Shown: piece by piece, positions 17,983 through 26,478 of the stretch | How positions within the stretch are numbered: the stretch's first letter is position 1 | Layout: every line of letters starts with the position of its first letter | Assembly (NCBI RefSeq): GCF_001815905.1 | Contig: NZ_KV823261.1 | Span: 62,001-126,000 of the forward strand | DNA length: 64,000 bases | Direction of reading: 5' to 3' | From: Brevibacterium sp. HMSC07C04 | GTDB lineage: Bacteria; Actinomycetota; Actinomycetes; Actinomycetales; Brevibacteriaceae | The notes under the pieces: model-generated | Databases searched by the model: none | Seen by the model: only the letters and a program-made list of their open reading frames with translations | What the model was told of the DNA's origin: nothing | Made by a program: the position numbers and the translations under genes

Positions 17983-18324
17983 ATGAGCGAACGCAGCCTG
18001 CGGGGCACCCAGCTTGGCTCCCGGTCCTTGGAATCGGAAGTCGGCGTTGAGCCGGCACCCCGTCAGCTTGTCGAATTCGTTTGCGAAGACGGACACCGCT
18101 TCAAAGTTCCCTTCTCGACGGACGCAGACGTTCCAGACACTTGGGATTCCGGCACTCACGGCATCGGCATGCGGGTCGGAGTTTCCGAAGTCGAAGAAGA
18201 CGACGCCAAACCTGCTCGCACCCACTGGGACATGCTCATGGAACGCCGCTCGATGGAAGAACTCCAGGTGATCTTGGATGAGCGCCTTGCCATCCGCCGC
18301 GGCGAAAAGGCCCCCGAGGTCTGA
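17983..18324 (+). CDS. rbpA: RNA polymerase-binding protein RbpA
   Basis: RbpA binds group 1 and some group 2 sigma factors and RNA polymerase and stabilises the open complex. The 113-residue chain starts with SERSLRGTQLGSRSLE, keeps LAPRQ-like PAPRQ, a small central core and the C-terminal sigma-interaction segment THWDMLMERRSMEEL. The zinc site of Streptomyces RbpA is incomplete: the first pair remains (CEDGH) but the second CxxC is replaced by TWDSGTHG. The ATG at 17983 is preceded by GAGAGG. Ppm1 and an amidohydrolase-like gene lie nearby, as in many actinobacteria, here separated by an acyltransferase gene. Confidence 0.93.
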   Translation: MSERSLRGTQLGSRSLESEVGVEPAPRQLVEFVCEDGHRFKVPFSTDADVPDTWDSGTHGIGMRVGVSEVEEDDAKPARTHWDMLMERRSMEELQVILDERLAIRRGEKAPEV

Positions 18325-18348
18325 TCCGATCCGCCCGCACAGCCTCTG

Positions 18349-18384
18349 AGGGCCCAAAGCAGATGCTCTGCTTTGGGCCCTTTT
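18349..18384 (+). terminator. Rho-independent terminator after rbpA
   Basis: A perfect 15-bp stem (18349-18363 with 18367-18381) and 3-nt loop is followed by a TTTT run, 24 nt after the rbpA stop. Confidence 0.9.
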
Positions 18385-18460
18385 ATTGGTCCTCTCCCCT
18401 GCCAAGACGCACAACCTCATTCTGGCGAGGTGCCAGCTGACTGCCGCTCAGTCTGCCCTG

Positions 18461-20617
18461 TCAGTCGACCGCCCGGGAGATCCTTTCGTCGAAGACCGGC
18501 TGCAGCGTTCTGAAATAGGTATTCGATACGTGGTTCTTGTCGCGGTAGATAAGCACATTGCCGGCTACAGCCGGGCACGTGTCTTTGCTGCAGAACCGGT
18601 CGGTGAAATCGACAACGCGCACACCGCCAATACTGTGTGCGGCCGTCACCGAAGGATCGTCCAGCAGCGCCTTTCCTCTTGGTTTGCTGCACAGCGAAGG
18701 GTTGTTGAAGTATTCAGAGACGCAGTACGTGGGCGGGTCTGCCTTATTGTCGGCGAGGATGGGCGTGTCGCGTACGACAACGACCTGCGCTCCGGTCTTC
18801 TTCAGCGCACGGAGTGATTCTTCAAAGCCCTTGACCGCATCGGAACGGTATGTGCTCAGTGAGAAGTTCTGCGTGATGATGACGTCCGGCTTGTCTTCAG
18901 CAAGGCTTTTGAGCGTCTGTTCGTTGGGCTCTATGCACTGTTCTTCGGCCTTGTCCAAAGTCCTCGGCACAAGCGACATCGGGCAGGAGGCCTTTGTGTA
19001 GGTGATGATCTTCCACCCCTTGTCTTCAGCCAGAGAGCGCAGCGGCTCCAACAGCATCTGGGCGTGGGAATCGCCTACGAGAGCAACTGTCTTCTTGCCG
19101 TTCTCATTGCCTTCAACGCAGCGGGGCGTGTAGTCGGCCTCAACCTCTGAGAAGCATGAGCCGTCAGTTGACTTGTCGTCGATCGCATCGGTCGGCAGCG
19201 GAGTGATTGCCCTCCCTCCCGGCAGAGCTCGCGGAACGTCTCCGGCCAGCTCACTATCGGCTACAGCACTGGCGTCGGCACTGGCGGGATCTCCGGCATC
19301 CCTGTAGCCGGGAGCATCGACTTCCAGGGCTTGGTCCCAGCTGCGTGCTCCCAGTTGTGCACCATCTGCTGCAAGCAGCGCGTCGGCTTCCTTGCGAAGA
19401 TTCTCGTTTACGACATCAGCAGCTCCTGTGGGGATGAAGGCGAGGCCAAGGGAAATGATCGTGGCCGCTGCGCCAAGCCGAAACGCATACTTCGGGGTCC
19501 TCTTGGGCAGGCTCCAGTGGCGTGCGGGTTCTTCGACAAACCGCCACGACAGATGAGCCAGTGCCAGTGACAGCAGTGTCAGCAAAGCCGCTTGCCACCA
19601 GCGCGGATTCTTTCCCGTCAGTTGGACAAACACAATGAAGACCGGCCAGTGCCACAGATACAGCGAATAGGAGACCTTACCGACCCACTGCACGGGTGCC
19701 CAGTCGAACAGGTGGTTCAGCGACAGAGCCCCGGCTGTGCGTCCGGCAATGATGACGGCAGCTGCTCCGAGGACCGGCAGCGCAGCCGTGGCACCGGGGA
19801 ACGGGGTCTTCTCCGTGTAGAGGATGATCGCCCACAGCATTGCGCCCAGGCCGACAAGCGCAAGAAGCGAATCAAGCGAGATCCCGGCTGGCCCGCTTTT
19901 GGCACAGCGGGCACGGAGACGCTCGATATGCGGCATAGCAGCGGCAAGCAGACCGCCGACGCCAAGTTCCCACACGCGGGTGAAAGTTGAGAAGTACGCG
20001 GCTGGATCGCCGGAGCGTACCGAGTATTCGGCCCACACAAATGATGCGATGACGATGATTGCAAAGAACACAGCTGACGCAGAGCGGGCTGTTGTGCCGA
20101 TCCGTCCGTGCAGAACTATTGCGAGGACCACGAGCAGCGGCCATACCAGGTAGAACTGCTCTTCTACGCCCAGCGACCAAAAGTGCTGCAGTGCAGTCGG
20201 CTTGTTGTCTGCTGCCAGATAGTCGACGGAATCGAATGCCAGAACCCAGTTCTCAACGCTGAGCAGGCTGGCCATCGACTGCTTGGAGACCTCTTGCCAG
20301 GCCGCAGTGGGGAACCACAGGAAGGTTGCCGCAATCACTGCCAGCACTGTGACGACCGAGGCCGGCATAATGCGGCGAATGCGACCGGCCCAGAACTCCC
20401 CCAGATCAACTCGGCCTTGTTCTTCAGCATCACGCAGGAGCTTGGAGGTGATGAGAAAACCCGAGATGACGAAGAAGATATCGACGCCGACGAAACCGCC
20501 GGGAGCGGCACGGGGATAGAAATGCCATACGAGGACACCGAGAACTGCTATTGCCCGCAGTGCCTGCACTTCGGGCAGAAAAGCGCGGGGGCGGTGCGAC
20601 GAGGCGGCACGAGACAT
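18461..20617 (-). CDS. acyltransferase-3 / SGNH-hydrolase fusion (OafA-like O-acyltransferase)
   Basis: The 718-residue protein has an N-terminal acyltransferase-3 domain (about residues 12-390) with some ten membrane helices, starting with LPEVQALRAIAVLGVLVWHF and the family motifs DIFFVISGFLI and WAGRIRRIMP. The C-terminal third is a periplasmic-type SGNH domain with LVGDSHAQ carrying the catalytic Ser, and DKNHVS near the end carrying the Asp/His pair. Such proteins O-acylate cell-surface glycans (OafA, OatA types). It lies beside ppm1, so a mannosylated envelope glycan is a possible but unproven target. 126 nt separate it from ppm1. Confidence 0.9.
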   Translation of the reverse strand: MSRAASSHRPRAFLPEVQALRAIAVLGVLVWHFYPRAAPGGFVGVDIFFVISGFLITSKLLRDAEEQGRVDLGEFWAGRIRRIMPASVVTVLAVIAATFLWFPTAAWQEVSKQSMASLLSVENWVLAFDSVDYLAADNKPTALQHFWSLGVEEQFYLVWPLLVVLAIVLHGRIGTTARSASAVFFAIIVIASFVWAEYSVRSGDPAAYFSTFTRVWELGVGGLLAAAMPHIERLRARCAKSGPAGISLDSLLALVGLGAMLWAIILYTEKTPFPGATAALPVLGAAAVIIAGRTAGALSLNHLFDWAPVQWVGKVSYSLYLWHWPVFIVFVQLTGKNPRWWQAALLTLLSLALAHLSWRFVEEPARHWSLPKRTPKYAFRLGAAATIISLGLAFIPTGAADVVNENLRKEADALLAADGAQLGARSWDQALEVDAPGYRDAGDPASADASAVADSELAGDVPRALPGGRAITPLPTDAIDDKSTDGSCFSEVEADYTPRCVEGNENGKKTVALVGDSHAQMLLEPLRSLAEDKGWKIITYTKASCPMSLVPRTLDKAEEQCIEPNEQTLKSLAEDKPDVIITQNFSLSTYRSDAVKGFEESLRALKKTGAQVVVVRDTPILADNKADPPTYCVSEYFNNPSLCSKPRGKALLDDPSVTAAHSIGGVRVVDFTDRFCSKDTCPAVAGNVLIYRDKNHVSNTYFRTLQPVFDERISRAVD

Positions 20618-20743
20618 GCCGCAATGCCACCACTGCTGAGTGAACTGATGGCAACGCGCGGATTAAAGTCGCCTGTGAGCCGACTGGTGCGATGCCTGAG
20701 ACCACCGGCTGTTCAAGCGCGTGAACACCGCCGCCTTTCTCGA

Positions 20744-21472
20744 TCAGCGGCCCACAAGGCGGCGAACCTGAGCCGCACGGCGCTGCAGTCCCCAGCGGGC
20801 CACATTGACAAAGGCCTCGCCGATGATGCCTCCGGACATTTTCGACGTGCCGAGCTCTCTTTCGACGAAGACAATGGGGACTTCGACAATATTCGCACCA
20901 GCGCGGCGCGCTCGGACGGTCATATCGATCTGGAAGCCGTAGCCGTGGGACTGCACGCCGGCCAGATCAATTCGCTGGAGAAGTTCACGTGAGTAAGCTC
21001 GGAAGCCCGCAGTCGCGTCGGCTACGTGCAGGCCAATGGCGATATTGGCGTACAGGTTGGCCCCGCGTGAAAGCACATTCCGGTTCAGCGGCCAGTTGAC
21101 CACCTCTCCCCCGCGCACCCAGCGCGAGCCGATCGCAAGATCAGCTCCGCCTCGTACGGCGCCCAGAAGCTGCGGAAGGTCGCGCCCTCGGTGGGAGCCG
21201 TCAGCGTCCATCTGGCAGATGACGTCGTAGTCCTGTTTCAGCGCCCACGTGAAGCCGGCGACATAGGCCGGCCCCAGCCCGGCCTTTTCGGTCCGGCGCA
21301 TAACGTGAACGCGATCGTCTCCAAGAGCTTCGGCCCAGTCTGCAGTTCCGTCTGGGGAGCCGTCGTCAATGACGAGCACTTCGACTTCGGGGGAATATTC
21401 GAAGATCGCCGCAAGCGTGTTCGGCAGCGACTGGCGCTCGTTGTACGTGGGGATTGCAATGAGTGTGCGCAT
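20744..21472 (-). CDS. ppm1: polyprenol monophosphomannose synthase
   Basis: The 242-residue GT2 glycosyltransferase makes polyprenyl-phosphate-mannose from GDP-mannose, the donor for lipoglycan synthesis and protein mannosylation. Motifs: IAIPTYNE at the N-terminus, VIDDGSPDGT, and CQMDADGSH with the metal-binding DAD, followed by IGSRWVRGG. There is no C-terminal membrane domain and no fused apolipoprotein acyltransferase, unlike M. tuberculosis Ppm1. The true start is the ATG at 21472, overlapping the upstream stop by one base (TGATG); the longer frame lies inside the upstream gene. Confidence 0.92.
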   Translation of the reverse strand: MRTLIAIPTYNERQSLPNTLAAIFEYSPEVEVLVIDDGSPDGTADWAEALGDDRVHVMRRTEKAGLGPAYVAGFTWALKQDYDVICQMDADGSHRGRDLPQLLGAVRGGADLAIGSRWVRGGEVVNWPLNRNVLSRGANLYANIAIGLHVADATAGFRAYSRELLQRIDLAGVQSHGYGFQIDMTVRARRAGANIVEVPIVFVERELGTSKMSGGIIGEAFVNVARWGLQRRAAQVRRLVGR

Positions 21473-22422
21473 CAGGAATCCAGTTCTACAAGTTCTCCCG
21501 CGCTCCACAGGGACACGAGTTCGGGCAGTGGGGTTCCGGGGGTCAGATCCGGCAGTCCGGGAGTCCCCGAACGAGGGTCGGTGCTCCACGCGGCGACACG
21601 TTCGTCGGCGGCTTGTACGACGAGATGGTCGACCCTCCAGCGGGCGATGTCAGCCCGGTTTCCCGGCGCGATCACTCCCCCGCCGAAATTGCCGACCGCG
21701 CGTTCAGCGAAACGCGTCAGGCAGTTGAACGCCGCGCGTCCGCTGACAGTCGAACCCGGGGCGAAAATCGCCTGTCGCATGGCCTCCCAGGGTTCGGATG
21801 ACGACGCGAAGCTCACCTGCGCTCCTTCGCGCAGCAGGGATCCGACCGGCTGGGCGAAAGCGCGCGGGTCGACTGTCAGAGCAAAGGGCGACTGTCCGAG
21901 CGGGCCGGTGAGGTCTTCGGGGATCTGCACATTGGCGAATACGCGCCATCCGCTGCGGGCGGCGTGGCGTTTGAAGTCGGCGTCCTGCAGCGCCTCGGTG
22001 TAGGCGTTCAGCGCCTCAAGGTCATCCAGCACGATGAACACGGGCGCTTCAGGGCGCTGCTCGGGCAGACCGACGTGTGCTTGCCGTTGACCCGTGCCGC
22101 TGAGGCTGTAGCCGATAACGCGCAGCGGGCCCGCCTCCTGGGCGAAGTCTGCAATCTGCTTGTCCGTGCCGATGGCGTGAACTGCTGCAATGCCGGCGGC
22201 CAGGAAATCGTGCGGGGCTGACTCTTCGCTTCGCAGGTCGACCGTCGTGATCATGGCCGGTGCTGCGAAGTCATCGCAAAGGTCAATGAGCTCCGAGCCG
22301 AAGGTCTGTGCGGCTTCGTCACCGCCCACCCAGTCGACGACGTCGCCGCTGACAGACACGGCCGTCGCGAAAGGATCAGCGCTGCTGTAGACATCACCGT
22401 TGTAAAGTACGAAATTCACCAC
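21472..22422 (-). CDS. amidohydrolase-like protein lacking the metal-binding HxH
   Basis: The 316-residue protein has the small beta domain and overall layout of amidohydrolases (YNGDVYSSADPFATAV, then FAAPAMITTVDLR, ending with VIAPGNRADIARW). At the place where active members have DAHVH the sequence reads TTVDLR, and no other HxH or metal-binding Lys is obvious, so it is probably inactive or has a different role. A gene of this family commonly precedes ppm1 in actinobacteria, and here the two are coupled by TGATG. Start is GTG at 22422 with GGGAG upstream. Confidence 0.7.
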   Translation of the reverse strand: MVNFVLYNGDVYSSADPFATAVSVSGDVVDWVGGDEAAQTFGSELIDLCDDFAAPAMITTVDLRSEESAPHDFLAAGIAAVHAIGTDKQIADFAQEAGPLRVIGYSLSGTGQRQAHVGLPEQRPEAPVFIVLDDLEALNAYTEALQDADFKRHAARSGWRVFANVQIPEDLTGPLGQSPFALTVDPRAFAQPVGSLLREGAQVSFASSSEPWEAMRQAIFAPGSTVSGRAAFNCLTRFAERAVGNFGGGVIAPGNRADIARWRVDHLVVQAADERVAAWSTDPRSGTPGLPDLTPGTPLPELVSLWSAGELVELDS

Positions 22423-22469
22423 ACTGCGATTCTCCCAGACGGACGCAGGGCGCGTGATGGGGCCTCGGG

Positions 22470-22475
22470 TAGGCT
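22470..22475 (+). promoter_or_regulatory. -10 element (TAGGCT) for a leaderless exonuclease mRNA
   Basis: TAGGCT ends 7 nt before the GTG at 22483, so transcription probably begins at or next to the start codon. No ribosome binding site is present. Confidence 0.6.
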
Positions 22476-22482
22476 GAGCCGG

Positions 22483-24192
22483 GTGAGCAGACTCGTCGTT
22501 CTCGATACCCCGGCCCTGTACTACCGGTCTTTCTACGCTCTTCCGTCCAGCATCACAGCTTCAGACGGCACTCCGGTCGGAGCTCTGCGCGGGCTGCTGG
22601 ACACGATTGCGGGCCTTGCTGAAGATCTCGCCACCACTAGGATTGTCGCGGCCATGGACGGCGACTGGCGGCCGTCCTTCCGCACAGCCATACTGCCGGA
22701 GTACAAAGCCCAGCGCGTGCAGGACGAAGAGACGGGCTCAGAAACCCCCGATGACCTCAAACCGCAGATACCGCTTATTCGCGAAGCGCTCAGGTTAGCT
22801 GGGGTACCTGTCCTTGAGATACCCGACACGGAAGCTGACGACATCATCGGGTCTTTTGCCGCCCAAATGGGGCCGGATGACGAGCTCGTCGTGGTTTCGC
22901 CTGACCGCGATCTCATCTCGGTTCTGCGCGCCGACCGCAGAATTCAGCTTCACAGGCCACGCCCCAAGGGGCAGTGGGCGCCGCTGACCTATGCGGATGT
23001 TCCCGCGGAGTACGGGGTCAAAGGCGGCGAACCCTACCGTCAGATGGCGGCCCTGCGCGGCGACCCCTCCGACGGGCTTGCCGGTGTGCCCGGCATAGGC
23101 GAGAAGACTGCCGCAAAGCTCCTCACCGGATACGGCGGGCTGGACGAGCTGTTCCGCGCGGCGTACAGCGGAGCGAAAGACCACGGTCTGAGCCCGAAGC
23201 GCGCCGCAGCACTCATCGAACATGAAGACGCCGTGCGCCGGGCAGAAGAAGTCATGACGGTTCTTCAAGACATTGATGTGCTCCCAGCCGCGGGGGATGC
23301 AGCCGGGGTGCCCCAGCGGATGAACAGCGAAGCACTCATCGCATTCGGTGCACGGTGGGGTGCTGAGCGGGCGACGGCCCGGCTTGTGCGGGCCCTGGGT
23401 GACGAGGCACCGCCGGCACCGGACGAGCCCTCCCCCGCCGCTGGGCGACAGTCACGCAGAGACCAGCTTCCCGAGTTCGCGGGGCCGTCGTGGACGACAG
23501 CCGAACTGTGGGGCTTCGACCTTGAAACCACCGGACTGGACCCGCAGACAGTGCACGTTGTTACGGCGGCGTGCGTGCGGCTTGGGCGGGTTGACGGCTG
23601 TATCCAGCCGCTCGAGATTCGCACGTGGCTGGCAGACCCGGGGATCGAGATTCCGGAGGCCGCCAGCAGCGTTCACGGGATAGCCAGCGACTATGCGCAC
23701 AAGCACGGTGCGGACCGAACCGCGGTCGTGACCGAGGTGATTGCGTGTCTGGACAGCATTCGCCGCCGTGGCGGCTGCGTTGTGGGGCACAACATCGTCT
23801 ACGATCTCACGGTGCTCGAAGCCGAACGGCGCCGTCTGGGACTGTCGACGGCCGTGGCAGATGTTCTTCCGCCGATCTTCGACACCCTGGTGCTCGACAG
23901 AGAGATCGACCGATTCCGCAGGGGCAAGCGGACGCTTTCCGATCTGTGCGCCGCGTGGGGTGTCGAACTGGACAACCACCACGATGCTCTCGCCGACGCT
24001 GCGGCCGCCGGCTGCATACTGTGGGCGATGGCAGACAAGCACGAGGCTATTGCGAAGGGCTCGGGGGCGCAGCTGCACGCGGCGCAGATCGAATGGAAGC
24101 GCGCACAGGCTGCTGATCTCGAAGAGTTTCTGCGCTCCAAAGGCCGCCGCGCTACGATAAACCCCGATTGGCCGCTGGAAATCTTAAGCTGA
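22483..24192 (+). CDS. fused 5'-3' exonuclease and DEDDh 3'-5' exonuclease
   Basis: The 569-residue protein joins two nucleases. Residues 1 to about 310 are a PolA-type 5'-nuclease of the Rv2090 group: VLDTPALYYRSFY, AMDGDWRP, EADDIIG, SPDRDLI and the helix-hairpin-helix region GVPGIGEKTAAKLL. After a Pro-rich linker, residues about 340-569 form a DnaQ-like DEDDh exonuclease with FDLETTG (motif I), GHNIVYDLTVLE (motif II) and HHDALADA (motif III with His and Asp). Both active sites look intact. The C-terminus (NPDWPL) matches the stand-alone actinobacterial 3'-5' exonuclease. It lies 11 nt upstream of secA2. Start is a leaderless GTG. Confidence 0.88.
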   Translation: MSRLVVLDTPALYYRSFYALPSSITASDGTPVGALRGLLDTIAGLAEDLATTRIVAAMDGDWRPSFRTAILPEYKAQRVQDEETGSETPDDLKPQIPLIREALRLAGVPVLEIPDTEADDIIGSFAAQMGPDDELVVVSPDRDLISVLRADRRIQLHRPRPKGQWAPLTYADVPAEYGVKGGEPYRQMAALRGDPSDGLAGVPGIGEKTAAKLLTGYGGLDELFRAAYSGAKDHGLSPKRAAALIEHEDAVRRAEEVMTVLQDIDVLPAAGDAAGVPQRMNSEALIAFGARWGAERATARLVRALGDEAPPAPDEPSPAAGRQSRRDQLPEFAGPSWTTAELWGFDLETTGLDPQTVHVVTAACVRLGRVDGCIQPLEIRTWLADPGIEIPEAASSVHGIASDYAHKHGADRTAVVTEVIACLDSIRRRGGCVVGHNIVYDLTVLEAERRRLGLSTAVADVLPPIFDTLVLDREIDRFRRGKRTLSDLCAAWGVELDNHHDALADAAAAGCILWAMADKHEAIAKGSGAQLHAAQIEWKRAQAADLEEFLRSKGRRATINPDWPLEILS

Positions 24193-24203
24193 GAGGAACG
24201 ATC

Positions 24204-26459
24204 ATGGGCTTCTTCGACCGACTGCTGGGACGGCCCGGAGCGCAGGCAGACAAGCGCGTCGGCTGGTTCGCAAAAGCCCAAGACGACCTTGACCGCTACG
24301 GTCAGCAGTATGCGGATCTGCCAGACGAGGAACTGGCGACAACCGCGGCGGACCTGTTCACCCTCGAAGACCGGCGCGAATCACTCACCCGCTACGCCGC
24401 GCTCGTGCGCGAAGCCGCCGACAGAGCCCTTGGCGAACGGCCGTATTCGACACAGCTCAAAGGCCTCATCGGCCTTCTTGACGGCATGGTCGTGCAGATG
24501 CTCACGGGCGAGGGCAAAACCCTCGTCGGTGCCATGGCCGCCGCCGGATACGCCCTGCAGGGGCGGACAGTTCACGTAGTCAGCGTCAACGACTACCTCG
24601 CTGCTCGCGACGTCGAATGGATGCGCCCTCTGTTTGACCTGCTGGGTGTGACAGCGGCATCTGTTGGCGAAGCCGACTCGGAAGTCTCCCGTCGGGATTC
24701 CTACACACGGGAAATCGTCTACGCGTCCGTGCAGGAAGTCGGCTTCGACACTCTGCGCGACCGTTTTCTCACCCAGGGCCAGGAGCCCCGAATCGCCCAG
24801 CGTGACGTTGTGATTGTCGACGAGGCCGATTCTGTGCTCATTGACGAAGCGCGGGTTCCGCTGGTCCTGGCCGGCACCGCGAGCGTCGAACAGGCCGATG
24901 CCGAGATCACGCGGCTGGTTGGCAGCCTTGAAGCGGGCCGACACTACGAACTGGCACACGACCGCACAGCGGTGTCCTTAACAGAGAGCGGCATCGACGC
25001 AGTCGAAGAGGCCCTCGACGTTGATCTGTACGGCGACGATGCGGAGACGCTCGCCGCGGTCAACCTCGCGCTGTACGCCCTGGCTGTCGTTCACCGTGAT
25101 GTCGACTACCTCGTTGTCGACGGCAGCATCAAGCTGATCTCGGATTCGCGCGGTCGCGTCGCTGACCTTCAGCGGTGGCCGGACGGACTGCAGGCGGCAG
25201 TTGAAGCCAAAGAGGGGCTGACCGCTTCTTCAACGGGCGAGATCCTCGACCAGATGACAGTTGAAGAGCTCATTCAGACGTACACCACCGTATGCGGTAT
25301 GACGGGCACTGCGTTGGCAGTCGGCGATGACCTCAAGGAGTTCTATGAACTTGAGATCTGCGCTGTGGAGCCCAACGAGGACGTTATTCGCGTAGATGAG
25401 CCCGACCGTCTGTACACCTACCAGGAGTCCAAGGAACGTGCGATTGTCGACCAGGTTCTCGAAGAGCACCGCCAGGGTCGGCCCATCCTGATCGGCACCC
25501 GGTCGGTGGCCGAGTCCGAAAGCCTCGCACACAGGCTCAAACAGCGTGGAATCGACGTCAGGGTGCTCAACGCAAAAGACGATTCGCGCGAAGCCGATAT
25601 CATCGCCCAAGCCGGCGAATCCGGCGCTGTGACAGTCTCGACTCAAATGGCGGGCAGGGGCACCGACATCCGCTTGGCAGATGACAAAGCCCGCGAATCC
25701 GGCGGTCTTCTGGTGATCGGTGCCGGTCGCTACGACTCCTCGCGCCTGGACGATCAGCTGCGGGGCCGTTCTGGAAGACAGGGCGACCCGGGGACATCCG
25801 TGTTCTTCACGAGTCTGGAAGACGAACTGCTCACACGAGTTCCGGAAATCCAGCGCTTTGTCGAAGACGGCGACGAAACCGGCTTCATCCAGTCGCGCAA
25901 AGCAGCACAGCTGGTCGAACACGCCCAGCGGATGGCAGAAGGCGAAAACACCGGTGTTCATCGTGATACCCGGCGGTTCAACGACCTCATGTCGAAACAG
26001 CGCAAGCAGGTGCTTGCACGCCGCGAGGCCGTGCTGACCGAGGACTATGGGATCGACGAACTTTTGGAAAAGGTCAGCGATCGCGAAGACGTGAAGACCG
26101 CCGGTGATGACGCTGTGCGCCAGGCTCTGCGCGATATTCTCCTGTTCCAGATCGACGACCGCTGGGTGACTCACCTCGCGTTCCTCAACGATCTGCGCGA
26201 GGGGATCCACCTGCGCACACTGGCAAAAGAACGCCCCCACGAAGCGTTCAACAAAGAATCTATGGCGCAGTTCGCTCAGTTCTGGTCGGATGTGACGGCC
26301 AGCGCCGAAGAGGTCCTGGACAAAGTCGAGTTCACTGCCGACGGGGTCGACCTGCCTGCCATTGGAATGAAGAGGCCGTCATCCACGTGGACCTATGTAG
26401 CAGCCGAATCGACGTTCGGCTCTGACATTGAGGCCGTGGTGAAGCGGATTCGCCGCTGA
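24204..26459 (+). CDS. secA2: accessory preprotein translocase ATPase SecA2
   Basis: The 751-residue protein drives ATP-dependent export of a subset of proteins through SecYEG. It has Walker A LTGEGKTL (Lys105), VNDYLAARD, Walker B VIVDEADSVLIDEAR, CGMTGTA, TQMAGRGTDI and the QLRGRSGRQGDPG motif of the second nucleotide-binding fold. It is shorter than canonical SecA (about 900) and lacks the C-terminal Cys-rich zinc/SecB tail, as expected of SecA2. The ATG at 24204 has GAGAGGAA upstream; a longer frame overlaps the exonuclease gene and is rejected. Canonical secA must be elsewhere. Confidence 0.9.
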   Translation: MGFFDRLLGRPGAQADKRVGWFAKAQDDLDRYGQQYADLPDEELATTAADLFTLEDRRESLTRYAALVREAADRALGERPYSTQLKGLIGLLDGMVVQMLTGEGKTLVGAMAAAGYALQGRTVHVVSVNDYLAARDVEWMRPLFDLLGVTAASVGEADSEVSRRDSYTREIVYASVQEVGFDTLRDRFLTQGQEPRIAQRDVVIVDEADSVLIDEARVPLVLAGTASVEQADAEITRLVGSLEAGRHYELAHDRTAVSLTESGIDAVEEALDVDLYGDDAETLAAVNLALYALAVVHRDVDYLVVDGSIKLISDSRGRVADLQRWPDGLQAAVEAKEGLTASSTGEILDQMTVEELIQTYTTVCGMTGTALAVGDDLKEFYELEICAVEPNEDVIRVDEPDRLYTYQESKERAIVDQVLEEHRQGRPILIGTRSVAESESLAHRLKQRGIDVRVLNAKDDSREADIIAQAGESGAVTVSTQMAGRGTDIRLADDKARESGGLLVIGAGRYDSSRLDDQLRGRSGRQGDPGTSVFFTSLEDELLTRVPEIQRFVEDGDETGFIQSRKAAQLVEHAQRMAEGENTGVHRDTRRFNDLMSKQRKQVLARREAVLTEDYGIDELLEKVSDREDVKTAGDDAVRQALRDILLFQIDDRWVTHLAFLNDLREGIHLRTLAKERPHEAFNKESMAQFAQFWSDVTASAEEVLDKVEFTADGVDLPAIGMKRPSSTWTYVAAESTFGSDIEAVVKRIRR

Positions 26460-26478
26460 GATCAGCGCTGCGCTGCGA

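Noticed and set aside
20108-20992. 294-residue plus-strand frame over the acyltransferase and ppm1
   Set aside because: Antisense to two genes with intact motifs; no homology visible.
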